NCBI RefSeq assembly: GCF_900109225.1
Contig: NZ_FNZK01000010.1
Location: forward strand, 83,262 to 147,261
Length of the DNA: 64,000 nucleotides
Reading direction: 5' to 3'
Source of the DNA: Propionispira arboris
GTDB taxonomy: Bacteria > Bacillota > Negativicutes > Selenomonadales > Selenomonadaceae
The position numbers and the translations under genes are program-made. Below, piece after piece: positions 1 through 9,368 of this stretch. Below the pieces are notes generated by a model. The model saw nothing but the letters and a program-made list of their open reading frames with translations, searched no databases and was not told where the DNA came from. The stretch's first letter is position 1, and each line of letters begins with the position of its first letter.

Positions 1-2
1 TT

Positions 3-1268
3 AAATTAGAAGACAACAATTCAGGTGCAAAACTAGTTACGTATGTTTATGATGATAGGACTGGCTGGCTGATCTGCTTAGAAACGCCTTATAGTATTAT
101 TACGGCAAAAACACAATCTTTATTGCTTATAATAGGGTTAGTCACTATAGGTGCTTTGCTCTGCACGGGAGTATTGGCATTTTTCATTGCCAACAGCTTT
201 TCAAAACCAATTTTGAAAATGCAGCAGATCGCAAGTAAAATAGCAGAAGGTGATCTTAAGCAAACAATAGATATCCAATCAAACGATGAAATTGGTTTAT
301 TAGCAAGTGCTTTTACTGCTATGGTAAGAAATTTGAAAAAACTAATTGGGCAAGTGCAGGAAAATTCGCAACAGTTAGCAGCTTCATCTGAGGAATTGAC
401 AGCAACTACGGAACAATCAGCAACGGCAGTTAATCAAGTTGCAACATCTATTGCCAAAGTGGTGCAAGATACAGAGAAGCAGTCTACCATAGTAAATGCG
501 ACAACGAATACTGTAAAAAAAATGTCGCAGGACATTCATCATGCTGCGGACAATGCTGAGCAGGTTAATGCAAATTCAATGAATGCCGTTAATGCAGCTC
601 AGGATGGTGGGACATTTGTTGAATCCGCGATTAAAAAAATGGTGGATATTGAACAAACCGTAGGGAGCTCTGCTGCGGCTATTGAAAAGCTTGGTGATCG
701 ATCAAAAGAAATCGGACAGATTATAGATACTATTTCTGGGATTGCGGGACAAACCAATCTGTTGGCATTAAATGCAGCAATTGAAGCTGCACGAGCCGGA
801 GAACAAGGTCGTGGCTTTGCTGTTGTGGCTGAAGAAGTGCGCAAATTGGCGGAGCAGTCTCAAGATGCTGCAAAGCAAATTGCTGTTTTGATTGAGAAAA
901 TTCAATCTGAAACAAATCTGGCAGTAGCGTCAATGCAAAATGGTACAGAGGCAGTACAGTCCGGCACAGGGGTTATTAATATGGTCGGACAAAGTTTTAC
1001 AACCATTATTCAAGCGATAAGAGAATTGGCAGAGCAAGTTGGCGATACGTCTAAGGTTATTGGAGAGTTAGATAAGGATAGTCAAAATGTTGTTATCTCA
1101 ATGCAGCAGATCAATGAATTGACTCAGCATACAACGGATGAAATGCAAACGGTTTCAGCCGCAACCGAAGAACAGTCTGCATCTATGGAGGAAATTGCTT
1201 CCGCTAGTGAGAGCTTGTCAAAAATGGCTCAAAAATTACAAGAGGCAGTTAGTAAATTTCATATTTAA
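3..1268 (+). CDS. Methyl-accepting chemotaxis protein, 5'-truncated by window edge
   Basis: Transmembrane chemoreceptor that would signal to CheA/CheW. The frame is open from base 3 with no stop, so about 421 residues are visible and the N-terminus lies outside the window. The visible part starts in the end of an extracellular Cache-like domain ([11 protein letters not shown]). It continues with one membrane segment ([22 protein letters not shown]), a HAMP domain ([19 protein letters not shown]) and a cytoplasmic signalling domain containing the invariant hairpin tip [22 protein letters not shown] near base 123 opens a shorter frame but falls inside the membrane segment, so it is not the start. 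The C-terminal signalling half closely resembles the next gene, which suggests duplication. Ligand unknown. Confidence 0.93.
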   Translation, partial: KLEDNNSGAKLVTYVYDDRTGWLICLETPYSIITAKTQSLLLIIGLVTIGALLCTGVLAFFIANSFSKPILKMQQIASKIAEGDLKQTIDIQSNDEIGLLASAFTAMVRNLKKLIGQVQENSQQLAASSEELTATTEQSATAVNQVATSIAKVVQDTEKQSTIVNATTNTVKKMSQDIHHAADNAEQVNANSMNAVNAAQDGGTFVESAIKKMVDIEQTVGSSAAAIEKLGDRSKEIGQIIDTISGIAGQTNLLALNAAIEAARAGEQGRGFAVVAEEVRKLAEQSQDAAKQIAVLIEKIQSETNLAVASMQNGTEAVQSGTGVINMVGQSFTTIIQAIRELAEQVGDTSKVIGELDKDSQNVVISMQQINELTQHTTDEMQTVSAATEEQSASMEEIASASESLSKMAQKLQEAVSKFHI

Positions 1269-1300
1269 ATCCATATAGGAAATAAAAGGTGATAGCTGTA

Positions 1301-1346
1301 ATGCATCCCTACAGATGAAAATCCATCTGTAGGGGTGCATTTTATT
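1301..1346 (+). terminator. Rho-independent terminator of the first chemoreceptor gene
   Basis: Seventeen-base arms (1301-1317 and 1324-1340) pair with a single G-U wobble around a 6-base loop, followed by a short T-rich run. Confidence 0.85.
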
Positions 1347-1489
1347 ATGAAAACAGAATAAGTTTACGTTATAGGGACATTTTGTTATAATTGTATTATG
1401 ATGAATAAACTATAGCCTTTTTCCATGTTGTGAAATTGTATGGAGTGATTCTTAGTTTAAGCAAATAATACAAATAGGACAGGTGAATA

Positions 1490-3454
1490 ATGGGAATTAA
1501 ACAGAAATTTTTTCTTTTGGCAGGTATCGTTGGTGTAGTATTAGCCATTGTGTCAGGAATTGGGTATTATACAGCCCAACGACATTTGACAGCAAGTATT
1601 GAACAAGGAATGGCAGCAACGGTGGACTTTAAAGCAACGGAAATCGATGGATGGCTCAATTCAAAAACTCAGGTAGCCGTTGCATCGGCTAAAATTTTAC
1701 ATAATCTTGATGATACCATCGGCTCGATGCGTGAAATAATGAGTTCAATGGATGGTGATAGTGAAATCGATGAACTTACGAACGGGAACGAGAACGGGCT
1801 TTTTATGACGTGGAAGAGTGGGAATGTTACGACAGTCGATCCACGTGCCAGAGGGTGGTATAAAGATGCAAAAACAGCGGGAAAACTCATTTTTACAGAC
1901 GCATATCAAGGGGCAAGCAATAATAAAGTTGTTGTTTCCGCCGCCGTTCCTTATAATGATAAAACAGGTGTTTTTCGTGGGGCTATTTGCGAAGATATAT
2001 CTTTGGGAGTTTTGACGCAGCAAGTTGCGACGATTCAATATAAAGGTGAAGGCAGTGGAATCATCCTTGAAAAGACAGGTAAAATCCTTGCTTCGTCGGA
2101 TGCGAATGAAACATTTAAAGATATTCAAAGCAATGCAACGTTGAAAGATCATTTTCAAGAAATGTTAAAAAATAATACAGGCAGTTTTAAAGTTGAACAA
2201 AATGGTGTTCCAGCAGTTTTTGCTTATTCTAAAGTAAAAAGTACTGGATGGATCGTGGGAATGACAATTCCGGAGAGTGTTATTTATAGCGAATTAAATT
2301 CCTTGAAAATCACGTATACTGTTTTAACGATTATTGGTATTGTTTTAATGGTATTCTTAAGTTTGAAGTTTTCCGGGACTATTACAAAATCGATTATTGA
2401 TTTAACGAAACATGCCGATGAGCTGGCCAAAGGAAATCTGCGTGTTAAAGATTTGACAATTGATTCGAATGATGAAATTGGTCATTTGATGAATGCTTTC
2501 AACGTAATGAGTAAAAATGTGCGGAATCTTATTGCGAAAATGGCGACGACATCTGAGCAGGTTGCAGCTTCTTCTGAGGAACTTACAGCGGGCGCAGGTC
2601 AATCGGCAGAAGCGGCAAATCACGTGGCAGCTACGATTGAACATGTTTCTGATGGCATGAATAGTCAAATGCAAACAATTGAGCAGGCAACGGTTCATAT
2701 TGAATCGATGGTGATGGAGATTGCCGAAGCGGCTGATAAGACTGAGTCGGTGAATCAAATTTCTGTTCAGACAGCGGATGCGGCGCAGAGTGGGGAAAAT
2801 CTTTTGAATGAAGCGATTACCCAAATGGATCAGATTGAAACATCGGTGACGCAGTCAGCTGTGGTTGTTGAGAATTTAGGCGAAAATTCACAGCAAATTG
2901 GGAAAATTGTTGAGGTTATTTCAAGCATTGCCGCCCAGACTAATTTGCTGGCATTAAATGCAGCAATTGAAGCGGCTCGAGCTGGAGAAGCCGGACGTGG
3001 CTTTTCTGTGGTAGCTGAAGAGGTTCGAAAACTCGCGGAACAATCACAAAAAGCAACAGAAGAAATTAAAAATTTAATCCTCAAAATTCAAGGTGATACA
3101 AGACAAGCGGTCTCAACGATGGGGATTGGAACGAGCAACGTGAAAACGGGGGCCGCAGCAATTCGTAATGTTGGTACACAGTTTGCCAATATTTTTTCAA
3201 TGGTTAATGATATTCGTGATCGCATGACAGAAATTGCCGGTTCAGTGCAAGGGGTGTCTATCGGCAGCCAGAAAATTGTTGAAGCTATTATGAATGTAGA
3301 TAGTGTGAGTCGTGATACGGCGGGGCAGACGCAGTCTATTTCTGCGGCGACACAAGAGCAATCCGCTTCGATGGAAGAAATTGCATCGGCATCGCAGGCA
3401 TTGGCACAAATGGCAGAAGCCATGCAGGAAACAATTCATAAATTTAAAATATAA
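1490..3454 (+). CDS. Methyl-accepting chemotaxis protein with dCache ligand domain
   Basis: Full-length 654-residue chemoreceptor. Order: N-terminal membrane segment (about 6-28), extracellular double-Cache domain (about 35-270), second membrane segment (about 272-294), HAMP (about 295-347), and cytoplasmic signalling domain with the hairpin [18 protein letters not shown] near residue 490. In the distal Cache module R121, W123, Y139 and D169 fall at the spacing of four of the five residues I recall for the amino-acid-binding dCache_1AA motif. The expected first tyrosine is a valine. An amino-acid ligand is therefore possible but inferred; the next gene being an amino-acid permease fits. ATG start follows an AGGACAGGTG-type ribosome site. 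Confidence 0.93.
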   Translation: MGIKQKFFLLAGIVGVVLAIVSGIGYYTAQRHLTASIEQGMAATVDFKATEIDGWLNSKTQVAVASAKILHNLDDTIGSMREIMSSMDGDSEIDELTNGNENGLFMTWKSGNVTTVDPRARGWYKDAKTAGKLIFTDAYQGASNNKVVVSAAVPYNDKTGVFRGAICEDISLGVLTQQVATIQYKGEGSGIILEKTGKILASSDANETFKDIQSNATLKDHFQEMLKNNTGSFKVEQNGVPAVFAYSKVKSTGWIVGMTIPESVIYSELNSLKITYTVLTIIGIVLMVFLSLKFSGTITKSIIDLTKHADELAKGNLRVKDLTIDSNDEIGHLMNAFNVMSKNVRNLIAKMATTSEQVAASSEELTAGAGQSAEAANHVAATIEHVSDGMNSQMQTIEQATVHIESMVMEIAEAADKTESVNQISVQTADAAQSGENLLNEAITQMDQIETSVTQSAVVVENLGENSQQIGKIVEVISSIAAQTNLLALNAAIEAARAGEAGRGFSVVAEEVRKLAEQSQKATEEIKNLILKIQGDTRQAVSTMGIGTSNVKTGAAAIRNVGTQFANIFSMVNDIRDRMTEIAGSVQGVSIGSQKIVEAIMNVDSVSRDTAGQTQSISAATQEQSASMEEIASASQALAQMAEAMQETIHKFKI

Positions 3455-3459
3455 AAATA

Positions 3460-3487
3460 AAAAAGCAGCATTTATGCTGCTTTTTTG
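3460..3487 (+). terminator. Terminator after second chemoreceptor
   Basis: AAGCAGCAT hairpin with a two-base loop and an A tract before and T tract after the stem. Confidence 0.85.
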
Positions 3488-3599
3488 CTTGCATAACCTG
3501 GTTTTGCTGGATTTCGTAAAGAAAAGTTACAGTTATATAATGGATTGTGGTAATATAATAAAGTGTAATTGAAATAGAGAAATGAGGGAGATCTTATAG

Positions 3600-4952
3600 A
3601 TGGAACAAGAGATTAGGCAAATGAAACGAGGTTTGAAAAATCGCCATATGCAAATGATCGCCTTGGGTGGAGCAATTGGTACGGGTCTTTTTTATGGATC
3701 GGCACCAACGATTGCCATGGCAGGGCCGGCTATTACATTATCCTATCTTATCGGTGGGGTAATTATATTTTTTATTATGCGGATGCTTGGTGAAATGGCA
3801 GTGGAAGAACCTGTATCTGGTTCTTTTAGTTATTATGCAACGAAATATTGGGGTGAGTTTCCCGGATTTTTATCGGGTTGGAATTATTGGTTTAATTATG
3901 TGATTGTAAGCATGGCGGAACTTACGGCTGTTGGTATTTATATGAATTATTGGTTTCCTGATTTACCGCAATGGACTTCGGCATTGACGTGTCTTATTGT
4001 GATTACAATTGTCAATTTGATCAATGTTCGTATGTATGGTGAATTTGAATTCTGGGCAGCCATTGTTAAAGTGGTGGCCATTGTTTGTATGATTATTTTT
4101 GGACTTTATATTATTTTTACACAAATGGGGCCTTTCCCTAATAATTTGAGTAATTTATGGCAATATGGCGGATATATGCCACATGGTATCGGGGGTATTG
4201 CCATGTCATTGGTTATTGTCATGTTTTCTTTTGGTGGGATTGAACTGATTGGTATCACGGCTGGTGAAGCAGCGGAACCGACAAAGACGATTCCAAAGGC
4301 CATCAATCAGGTAATTTGGCGTATTCTGATTTTTTATATTGGTACACTTGCAGTACTTATGACACTGTATCCATGGAATAAAATCGGCATGGAAGCCAGT
4401 CCCTTTGTTCAGATTTTTTCTAATATTGGCATTCCGGCAGCGGCTAATCTTCTAAATATTGTTGTCCTCACCGCCGCTGTGTCAGTATACAATAGTGCAA
4501 TTTACAGCAACTCACGAATGTTGTTTGGTTTGGCATCACAGTCCAATGCCCCGGAATCATTCAAATCCTTATCGAAAAATGGTGTTCCGGTGCGGGGAAT
4601 TTTTGTTTCTTCAGGGGTTACCTTGATTGTAGTCGTGATGAATTATTTCTTTCCTGGTAAAGTTTTTATGTATTTGATTTCCATTGCGGTTGCTGCGGTT
4701 GTGGTCAGTTGGTTTGTCATTGTTGTAACGCATATGAAATATCGTAGGCTTCGGGAAAAACAAAATACGGTCAAGCAGATTCGTTTTAAATCATTAGGCT
4801 ATCCTTTCATCAATTATCTTTGCCTGGTTTTTTTAGCAATGATCGTTGTACTTATGACCCAGGTTGAGGATATGCAGCTTGCAGTTGCCTTACTTCCTGT
4901 ATGGATCTTATTATTATGGGGCGGTTTTAAACTTAAACATCGCCATAAATAA
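3600..4952 (+). CDS. Amino-acid permease, AroP/PheP-like (APC superfamily)
   Basis: Inner-membrane amino-acid:proton symporter of 450 residues with about twelve hydrophobic segments. The N-terminal LGGAIGTGLF stretch is the APC-family substrate-binding loop of TM1. The segments MFSFGGIELIGITAGEA and TNxxYSNSRMLFGLA-like (here YNSAIYSNSRMLFGLA) match the aromatic amino-acid permeases AroP/PheP as I remember them, closer than to lysine or GABA permeases. Exact substrate is inferred: phenylalanine, tyrosine or tryptophan is most likely. It stands alone between terminators, downstream of a possible amino-acid chemoreceptor. It ends at a bidirectional terminator shared with the convergent EamA gene. 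Confidence 0.88.
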   Translation: MEQEIRQMKRGLKNRHMQMIALGGAIGTGLFYGSAPTIAMAGPAITLSYLIGGVIIFFIMRMLGEMAVEEPVSGSFSYYATKYWGEFPGFLSGWNYWFNYVIVSMAELTAVGIYMNYWFPDLPQWTSALTCLIVITIVNLINVRMYGEFEFWAAIVKVVAIVCMIIFGLYIIFTQMGPFPNNLSNLWQYGGYMPHGIGGIAMSLVIVMFSFGGIELIGITAGEAAEPTKTIPKAINQVIWRILIFYIGTLAVLMTLYPWNKIGMEASPFVQIFSNIGIPAAANLLNIVVLTAAVSVYNSAIYSNSRMLFGLASQSNAPESFKSLSKNGVPVRGIFVSSGVTLIVVVMNYFFPGKVFMYLISIAVAAVVVSWFVIVVTHMKYRRLREKQNTVKQIRFKSLGYPFINYLCLVFLAMIVVLMTQVEDMQLAVALLPVWILLLWGGFKLKHRHK

Positions 4953-5010
4953 AAACAAAAATAAAACGAGATAAACTCATTTGAGTTTTTCTCGTTTTAT
5001 TTTTGTTATT
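4952..5010. terminator. Bidirectional terminator between convergent genes
   Basis: A long A/T-rich inverted repeat (AAAACGAG ... CTCGTTTT core) has an A tract on one side and a T tract on the other. It lies between the permease stop and the stop of the minus-strand EamA gene. Confidence 0.85.
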
Positions 5011-5890
5011 TTTTTTTCGCTAAGATGAAAACAGTGCTTAAAATACATAAACCGCCAATATAATCCATAAACCCAAACGGAATATTTAGCAATATAATCG
5101 ATAAAAAGACAGCGGAGAATGGCTCTAAGGAGGCAATAGTACTGGTTTCTGTTGGCAGGATATATTTAATACTCTCTAAATAAGCCCAAAAAGCAATGAC
5201 TGTACCAAAGATAATGACAAAAGCAAGTCCCAGGCCAGCACCCAGGTCAAATTGACCGACAAATTTCCAAGGCGGCGCGATTGGACTCATGGCAACACCC
5301 CCGATGAGCATGCCCCAGCCAATAACCAAGGGGGACCGCCAGCGACTGAGCAGACCTTTTGGCTGAATGGTATAAAAAGCAGCACTGAAAGCGGAGGTGA
5401 TACCCCAAAATAGTGCCAGTGGTGAGATCGCCAGTGAATGGAAATCTCCTTTTGTTACCAAAAGAAGTGTACCTAGCATTGCTAGAAAAATAGAAATAAT
5501 TTCAAGAAATTGTGGACATCTTTTGTAGCGTACGGCGATATAACCCACGATGATTACCGGCATGAGGTATTGTAGAATCGTCGCTGTAGCAGCATTGCCG
5601 TGCTGAATTGCAGCATAATAGGTGTATTGTACGCTGAGCATGCCGACGACACCAAATAAAAGCAGCTGATGTCGATCCAAACGATTTTGCCATATGGTAA
5701 AAATATCCCCAAAGTGCGTGACCGAATCGATGCTCAGCAAGATAAGCCCCGAGCAAAGTAGGCGCACTACGACTAACCATTCGGCACTGAACTGCTTATC
5801 ATGGAGCAAATATTGACCGGCGACACCAGAAGCTCCCCAAAAAATAGCACCTAATGCTACTAAACAATATCCTTTTGTACGATCCGTCAT
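5006..5890 (-). CDS. EamA/DMT-superfamily transporter
   Basis: Ten-segment inner-membrane transporter of the drug/metabolite superfamily, 294 residues from the chosen start, with two EamA repeats. Such proteins mostly export amino acids or other small metabolites; the substrate cannot be told from sequence. The first repeat has the typical AIFWGASGVAGQYLL opening and the second the ALFWGITSAFSAAFYTIQPK opening. The open frame extends nine codons further to 5917, but an AAAGGGC site sits eight bases before the ATG at 5890 (MTDRTKGY), so that start is preferred. It is one of three EamA proteins in the window. It is followed by a terminator shared with the permease. Confidence 0.9.
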   Translation of the reverse strand: MTDRTKGYCLVALGAIFWGASGVAGQYLLHDKQFSAEWLVVVRLLCSGLILLSIDSVTHFGDIFTIWQNRLDRHQLLLFGVVGMLSVQYTYYAAIQHGNAATATILQYLMPVIIVGYIAVRYKRCPQFLEIISIFLAMLGTLLLVTKGDFHSLAISPLALFWGITSAFSAAFYTIQPKGLLSRWRSPLVIGWGMLIGGVAMSPIAPPWKFVGQFDLGAGLGLAFVIIFGTVIAFWAYLESIKYILPTETSTIASLEPFSAVFLSIILLNIPFGFMDYIGGLCILSTVFILAKKK

Positions 5891-5964
5891 AAAAAAAGCC
5901 CTTTCATTGTAAAACATAAAAATAATTCGTTTATCTGTTGAGTGGAAACAATACTAAAAGCATT

Positions 5965-6843
5965 TTATTCGTTAATCATCACAGCAAAACTGCAAGTGAA
6001 TTTGTTGTTTGGTGGAAGCACTAAGATGCCTTCTTTCGTTTTTAAATCACCAGTGAAGTCATCATAATCAGCATGTCCATGCCAAGGTTCTAAGCAAAGA
6101 AATGGTGCACCGCTTTTGGGAGCCCAAATGCCGAAGAACGGAAATTCATGAAAGTCCATCGTTAAAGATTTTTTAGAGTGTTTGGATTTTAATGAAACCG
6201 TTGCTGATTTTAAGGAATCAAAAATCAAAGCATCTTTTTCAAATAAGTCTTTGTGCAGCGGGAGTTTTTTTGTATCGATTAAATAAGGTGTATGCTGATG
6301 TGTCAAAAAACCTTTATCGCTTAAGGGAATGATGGAGGCAGTTTCTTTTTCACTAAATTCCAAAAAGCAATCATCCAAATCATCTGCCGGATCAATTGGA
6401 CACATAAAAGCGGGATGTGCTCCTACAGAAAAGAGCAGTTGCTCAGAAGCTGGATTTTGGACACTCAAGGTCGTTTTAACGCCATGATCCTGCAGTGTAT
6501 AGGTGACTTGAAAGATGAATTCAAAGGGATATATCGTGAGTGACTGGGGGGATGATTTTAACTCAAAGGTTAGCATTTGTGGTCCTTGTTTAATTAAGTT
6601 GAATTCAGATGTTCTTGCCAGTCCGTGTTGCGGCAGTTCATATATTTTTTCATTGACACGGTATTTGTTATTGATGCAGCGTCCCACAATTGGAAAAAGA
6701 AGCGGCGCATGATATTTCCAATAGTTTGGATTGCCGTGCCAAAGATATTCGGTACCCGTTTTTTTGCTGTATAAAGAATGGAGCTCACCACCATGTTCAG
6801 AGGTGGTTAATAGGAAGGTATCATTTTCCACAGTATAAAGCAT
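5965..6843 (-). CDS. Aldose 1-epimerase family protein (GalM/LacX-like)
   Basis: Cytoplasmic 292-residue beta-sandwich sugar epimerase, by family expected to interconvert alpha and beta anomers of aldohexoses or sugar phosphates. Recognised by the N-terminal LTTSEHGGELHSLYSKKTGTEYLW region, the central SVGAHPAFMCP motif with the conserved histidine, and the C-terminal CLEPWHG motif carrying the conserved glutamate. It resembles the LacX-type subgroup rather than classic GalM. It begins 15 bases after the HAD phosphatase stop, so the two form a small operon. A phosphoglucomutase-like partner plus an epimerase is typical of disaccharide-phosphorylase pathways, but no such phosphorylase is seen here. 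Confidence 0.88.
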   Translation of the reverse strand: MLYTVENDTFLLTTSEHGGELHSLYSKKTGTEYLWHGNPNYWKYHAPLLFPIVGRCINNKYRVNEKIYELPQHGLARTSEFNLIKQGPQMLTFELKSSPQSLTIYPFEFIFQVTYTLQDHGVKTTLSVQNPASEQLLFSVGAHPAFMCPIDPADDLDDCFLEFSEKETASIIPLSDKGFLTHQHTPYLIDTKKLPLHKDLFEKDALIFDSLKSATVSLKSKHSKKSLTMDFHEFPFFGIWAPKSGAPFLCLEPWHGHADYDDFTGDLKTKEGILVLPPNNKFTCSFAVMINE

Positions 6844-6858
6844 GAATCATCATCTCCA

Positions 6859-7497
6859 TTAAAATTTAGTGAAATCAATTTGAGTGAGTGTAGGGACAAC
6901 AATATCGGCAGCACTTAAATCCTGGTCTCCGCTGTTTAGGTTTTTGAAGCCAATACAAGTCATTCCGGCAGCTTTTGCGGATAATGTGCCATTTTTGGAA
7001 TCTTCGATAACGACACAATCTTTTGGCTGTACTTGCAGTGCTTTTGCAGCTTCCAGATAAATTTCTGGATCAGGCTTACCATGCCGTACTTCCTCGCCGC
7101 TTAGTAAAATTTCGAAAGAAGTAGTGATGTTCAGGCGTTCTATTACCGTTTTTACAAGTTTTTTTGGTGAGGAGGATGCGACTGCCGCTGGAATTTTATG
7201 TTGTTTTAAATAGGCTAATATTTCACGAATTCCAGCGATGGGGGTTTGTGGATCTTCAAGCGTGTGTTTTAACATCCCTGATTCTTGGCGCGCTAAAATA
7301 GTTTCAATGGGATCTGGAATATTATTTTCAATTTTTAACGTTGAAAATATCGAATGCATTGTCATACCGGCAAACCGGTCCATATCATTTTCATCTATGG
7401 TTACTCCATAATAGGCCATTGTTTCAATACTAACTGCTGTGTGCATTGGTTCGCTGTCGACGAGGACACCATCCATATCAAAAATAACTGCTTTCAT
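6859..7497 (-). CDS. HAD-superfamily phosphatase / beta-phosphoglucomutase-like
   Basis: Cytoplasmic 212-residue HAD hydrolase of the beta-phosphoglucomutase-like branch. Motif I is DMDGVLVDSEP (nucleophile D8, acid/base D10). A helical cap follows, then motif II around ASSSPKKL, the motif III lysine in GKPDPEIY, and motif IV VVIEDSKNG. The substrate is probably a sugar phosphate. The acid/base Asp and the cap fit either a phosphatase or a mutase, so the reaction is left open. The GAGG ribosome site upstream of the ATG at 7497 supports the start. First gene of a two-gene operon with the aldose epimerase. Confidence 0.88.
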   Translation of the reverse strand: MKAVIFDMDGVLVDSEPMHTAVSIETMAYYGVTIDENDMDRFAGMTMHSIFSTLKIENNIPDPIETILARQESGMLKHTLEDPQTPIAGIREILAYLKQHKIPAAVASSSPKKLVKTVIERLNITTSFEILLSGEEVRHGKPDPEIYLEAAKALQVQPKDCVVIEDSKNGTLSAKAAGMTCIGFKNLNSGDQDLSAADIVVPTLTQIDFTKF

Positions 7498-7584
7498 ATC
7501 AATACCTCATTTTTCATAAAATCAAATTTAATCATAGCGTAGATAAGTCTCTTTTGCAATATCGACAAATGTGATGATGAATTT

Positions 7585-8511
7585 TCAATGACGGAAAAAT
7601 TTTAATAATTTATCAAGATTGGCAATCAATATAGCCGATAAAATCATAGTACCACCAAGTAGCTGGCTGGGTAAGATTCGTTCATCAAGGACAAGATATC
7701 CCGTAATAACACCGGTTATAGGTACGAGATTTAGGTAGATCGTGGTTAGGGTTACATCTAAAATTTTGAGTGCATAGATATAAAGAAAATAGCAGGCGGC
7801 TGAACAGACACCGGCAAGATAAATAATTTGCAGCAAAGCGGAAAATGAAAATAGGTGCCATTGTTGATATTCGGTTACGGCAAAAGGAAACAAAAATAAA
7901 GTACCGAAGAGTGTCTGATAGGTGACGATTGCCAAATCAGAATTATTAGATTGTTGTTTTTTACTGAAAATTGTATAAAAAGACCAAGAAATCATGGAGC
8001 CGATAACAAATATATTTCCCAGGAAATGGTTTGAAGCTGTATCGAGAGCGCCGTTGGCTGTGATAGTCAGATAAGATCCGCCGATACCTAATAAGACCCC
8101 TAGTAGTTCACACAGCGAAAGCCTTGCTTTACAAAACAGCATATTCAGCGTAATGGAAAGTATTGGTGTAACTGACGTTATGAGTGATGCGTTAGAGGCT
8201 GTGGTAAGTTTAATACCAATGTTTTCGAAGCAAAAATAAATAGTTATACCCAACAGGCCTGTTATGGCGAAACGACGTGTTCCTGCTTTATTAAGATGGG
8301 TTGTTGGTTCATATTTCCGGAAAATCGGCCATAAAATACAGGATGTAATTGCCAAACGAATGAAGGCAATTGTAAAAGGCGGAACTTCGGCGATGACAAT
8401 TTTTGTACTAATAAAGGATGTGCCCCAGGCAATCATTGTAAAAAAAATTAGGATATTCGCAATGAGTGTAGGAGAGTACTTGACTTGCATGTTTTGTAAA
8501 ATTTTTGTCAT
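7585..8511 (-). CDS. EamA/DMT-superfamily transporter
   Basis: Inner-membrane transporter of 308 residues with two EamA repeats and about ten hydrophobic segments. The first repeat contains the family-typical TMIAWGTSFISTKIV and the second the GSMISWSFYTIFSKK and FLYIYALKILDVT regions. The start at 8511 (MTKILQNMQVKY) has AAGGAG eight bases upstream. The frame runs eleven codons further to 8544 but without a ribosome site. Substrate unknown. It is only distantly like the EamA genes at 5.0 and 51.1 kb, so this looks like an old family expansion rather than a recent duplication. Confidence 0.9.
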   Translation of the reverse strand: MTKILQNMQVKYSPTLIANILIFFTMIAWGTSFISTKIVIAEVPPFTIAFIRLAITSCILWPIFRKYEPTTHLNKAGTRRFAITGLLGITIYFCFENIGIKLTTASNASLITSVTPILSITLNMLFCKARLSLCELLGVLLGIGGSYLTITANGALDTASNHFLGNIFVIGSMISWSFYTIFSKKQQSNNSDLAIVTYQTLFGTLFLFPFAVTEYQQWHLFSFSALLQIIYLAGVCSAACYFLYIYALKILDVTLTTIYLNLVPITGVITGYLVLDERILPSQLLGGTMILSAILIANLDKLLKFFRH

Positions 8512-8590
8512 GGGAAATCTCCTTATTTTAAAAAGAAAAGGCATAAAGTTCTTTATTTATAAATGTATTATATTATGCAGGCTAAATAAG

Positions 8591-8625
8591 AATACCCCAT
8601 ACAACAGTTGCTGTACGGGGTATTG
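8591..8625 (-). terminator. Terminator of the YgbA-family gene
   Basis: AATACCCC ... GGGGTATT stem with a short loop lies just past the stop of the minus-strand gene ending at 8627. Confidence 0.75.
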
Positions 8626-8626
8626 T

Positions 8627-9064
8627 TTATTTACTTTCTTTTACAGACTTTTCTTTTGCTTTCGCTTTGTCTTTAATTTTTTTCTCTTGTTGATGTTTGG
8701 CATAATCAATCCCCATACTCTTGAGTTTGTGCTTTATGGTCATGATCGGATGCTTAAAGAACATTTTTCGCTGGGTGCTTTTCATGATTTCGCGAAATTC
8801 TTTGGTTTGCTTGTCGCCAAAACAAGGACGTTCGCAGCGTTCACAAATTGGTTTTGTAATTCCATAAGGACAGCGATTGATTTTTAGCATAGCTGTTGCG
8901 AGCAGGGCAGTACATTTTGGACATAACGTTTTATCACCATTTGTTTTATGATGGCTATGGCAATAAACACCAAATGTTTTTTTGATATTTTCTTTTTCTT
9001 TAGGAACCGTGTTTTTTATTTCTATTGGTTTTTTCTTTGGTAAAAATCTTGATAAAATCCCCAT
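8627..9064 (-). CDS. YgbA-family protein (nitrous-oxide-stimulated promoter family)
   Basis: A 145-residue cytoplasmic protein rich in cysteine and basic residues. The core YCHSHHKTNG, LCPKCTALLATAMLK, RCPYG...KPICERCERPCFG and the trailing FFKHPIMTIKHKL match the YgbA family (PF11756), which is linked to nitrosative stress in Escherichia coli. The cysteine pattern suggests a metal or iron-sulfur site (inference). The N-terminal (FLPKKKPIEIKN) and C-terminal (KDKAKAKEKSVKESK) lysine-rich extensions are not part of the family core. ATG at 9064 follows AAGGGTGAT. No neighbour shares its strand closely, so it is probably monocistronic. Confidence 0.85.
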   Translation of the reverse strand: MGILSRFLPKKKPIEIKNTVPKEKENIKKTFGVYCHSHHKTNGDKTLCPKCTALLATAMLKINRCPYGITKPICERCERPCFGDKQTKEFREIMKSTQRKMFFKHPIMTIKHKLKSMGIDYAKHQQEKKIKDKAKAKEKSVKESK

Positions 9065-9284
9065 AATAAAATCACCCTTAATTATTAAATTTATATCAGT
9101 CCAACTTAAATTGTAAATTGAAATGCGGATAAAAGCAAGTTTTTCGCATAAATTAATCTAAATAACGTTTTTGCTCGATCATGAGTAGCAGTTTGCAGCT
9201 TAACAATGTTATAATTGAAAACGTTATAAGTAGTTGAGGCTTGAATTTTGCAGGTATTGGTTTTTGCCATAGTTTAAAGACATA

Positions 9285-9324
9285 TTGACAGGATATGTTT
9301 TCTATGTTAACATTCTAAACATAG
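9285..9324 (+). promoter_or_regulatory. Sigma-A promoter of the methionine importer with overlapping inverted repeat
   Basis: TTGACA (9285-9290) and TAACAT (9308-9313) are separated by 17 bases. An inverted repeat CTATGTT-N9-AACATAG (9302-9324) covers the -10 box and could be an operator. No S-box or T-box-like structure was recognised in the leader. Confidence 0.6.
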
Positions 9325-9368
9325 TTGAAAACGAGGACTTATTTTAGCGAAGAATGAGGTGTTTTATA

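Noticed and set aside
5502..5780. Out-of-frame minus-strand frame inside the EamA gene, and the many antisense frames over the chemoreceptor genes
   Set aside because: They are shadows of strongly coding sequence, lack ribosome sites and show no domain patterns.
9070..9368. SAM (S-box) riboswitch or T-box before the methionine importer
   Set aside because: No conserved box sequences or terminator/antiterminator pair could be found; the leader from the promoter is only about 50 bases.
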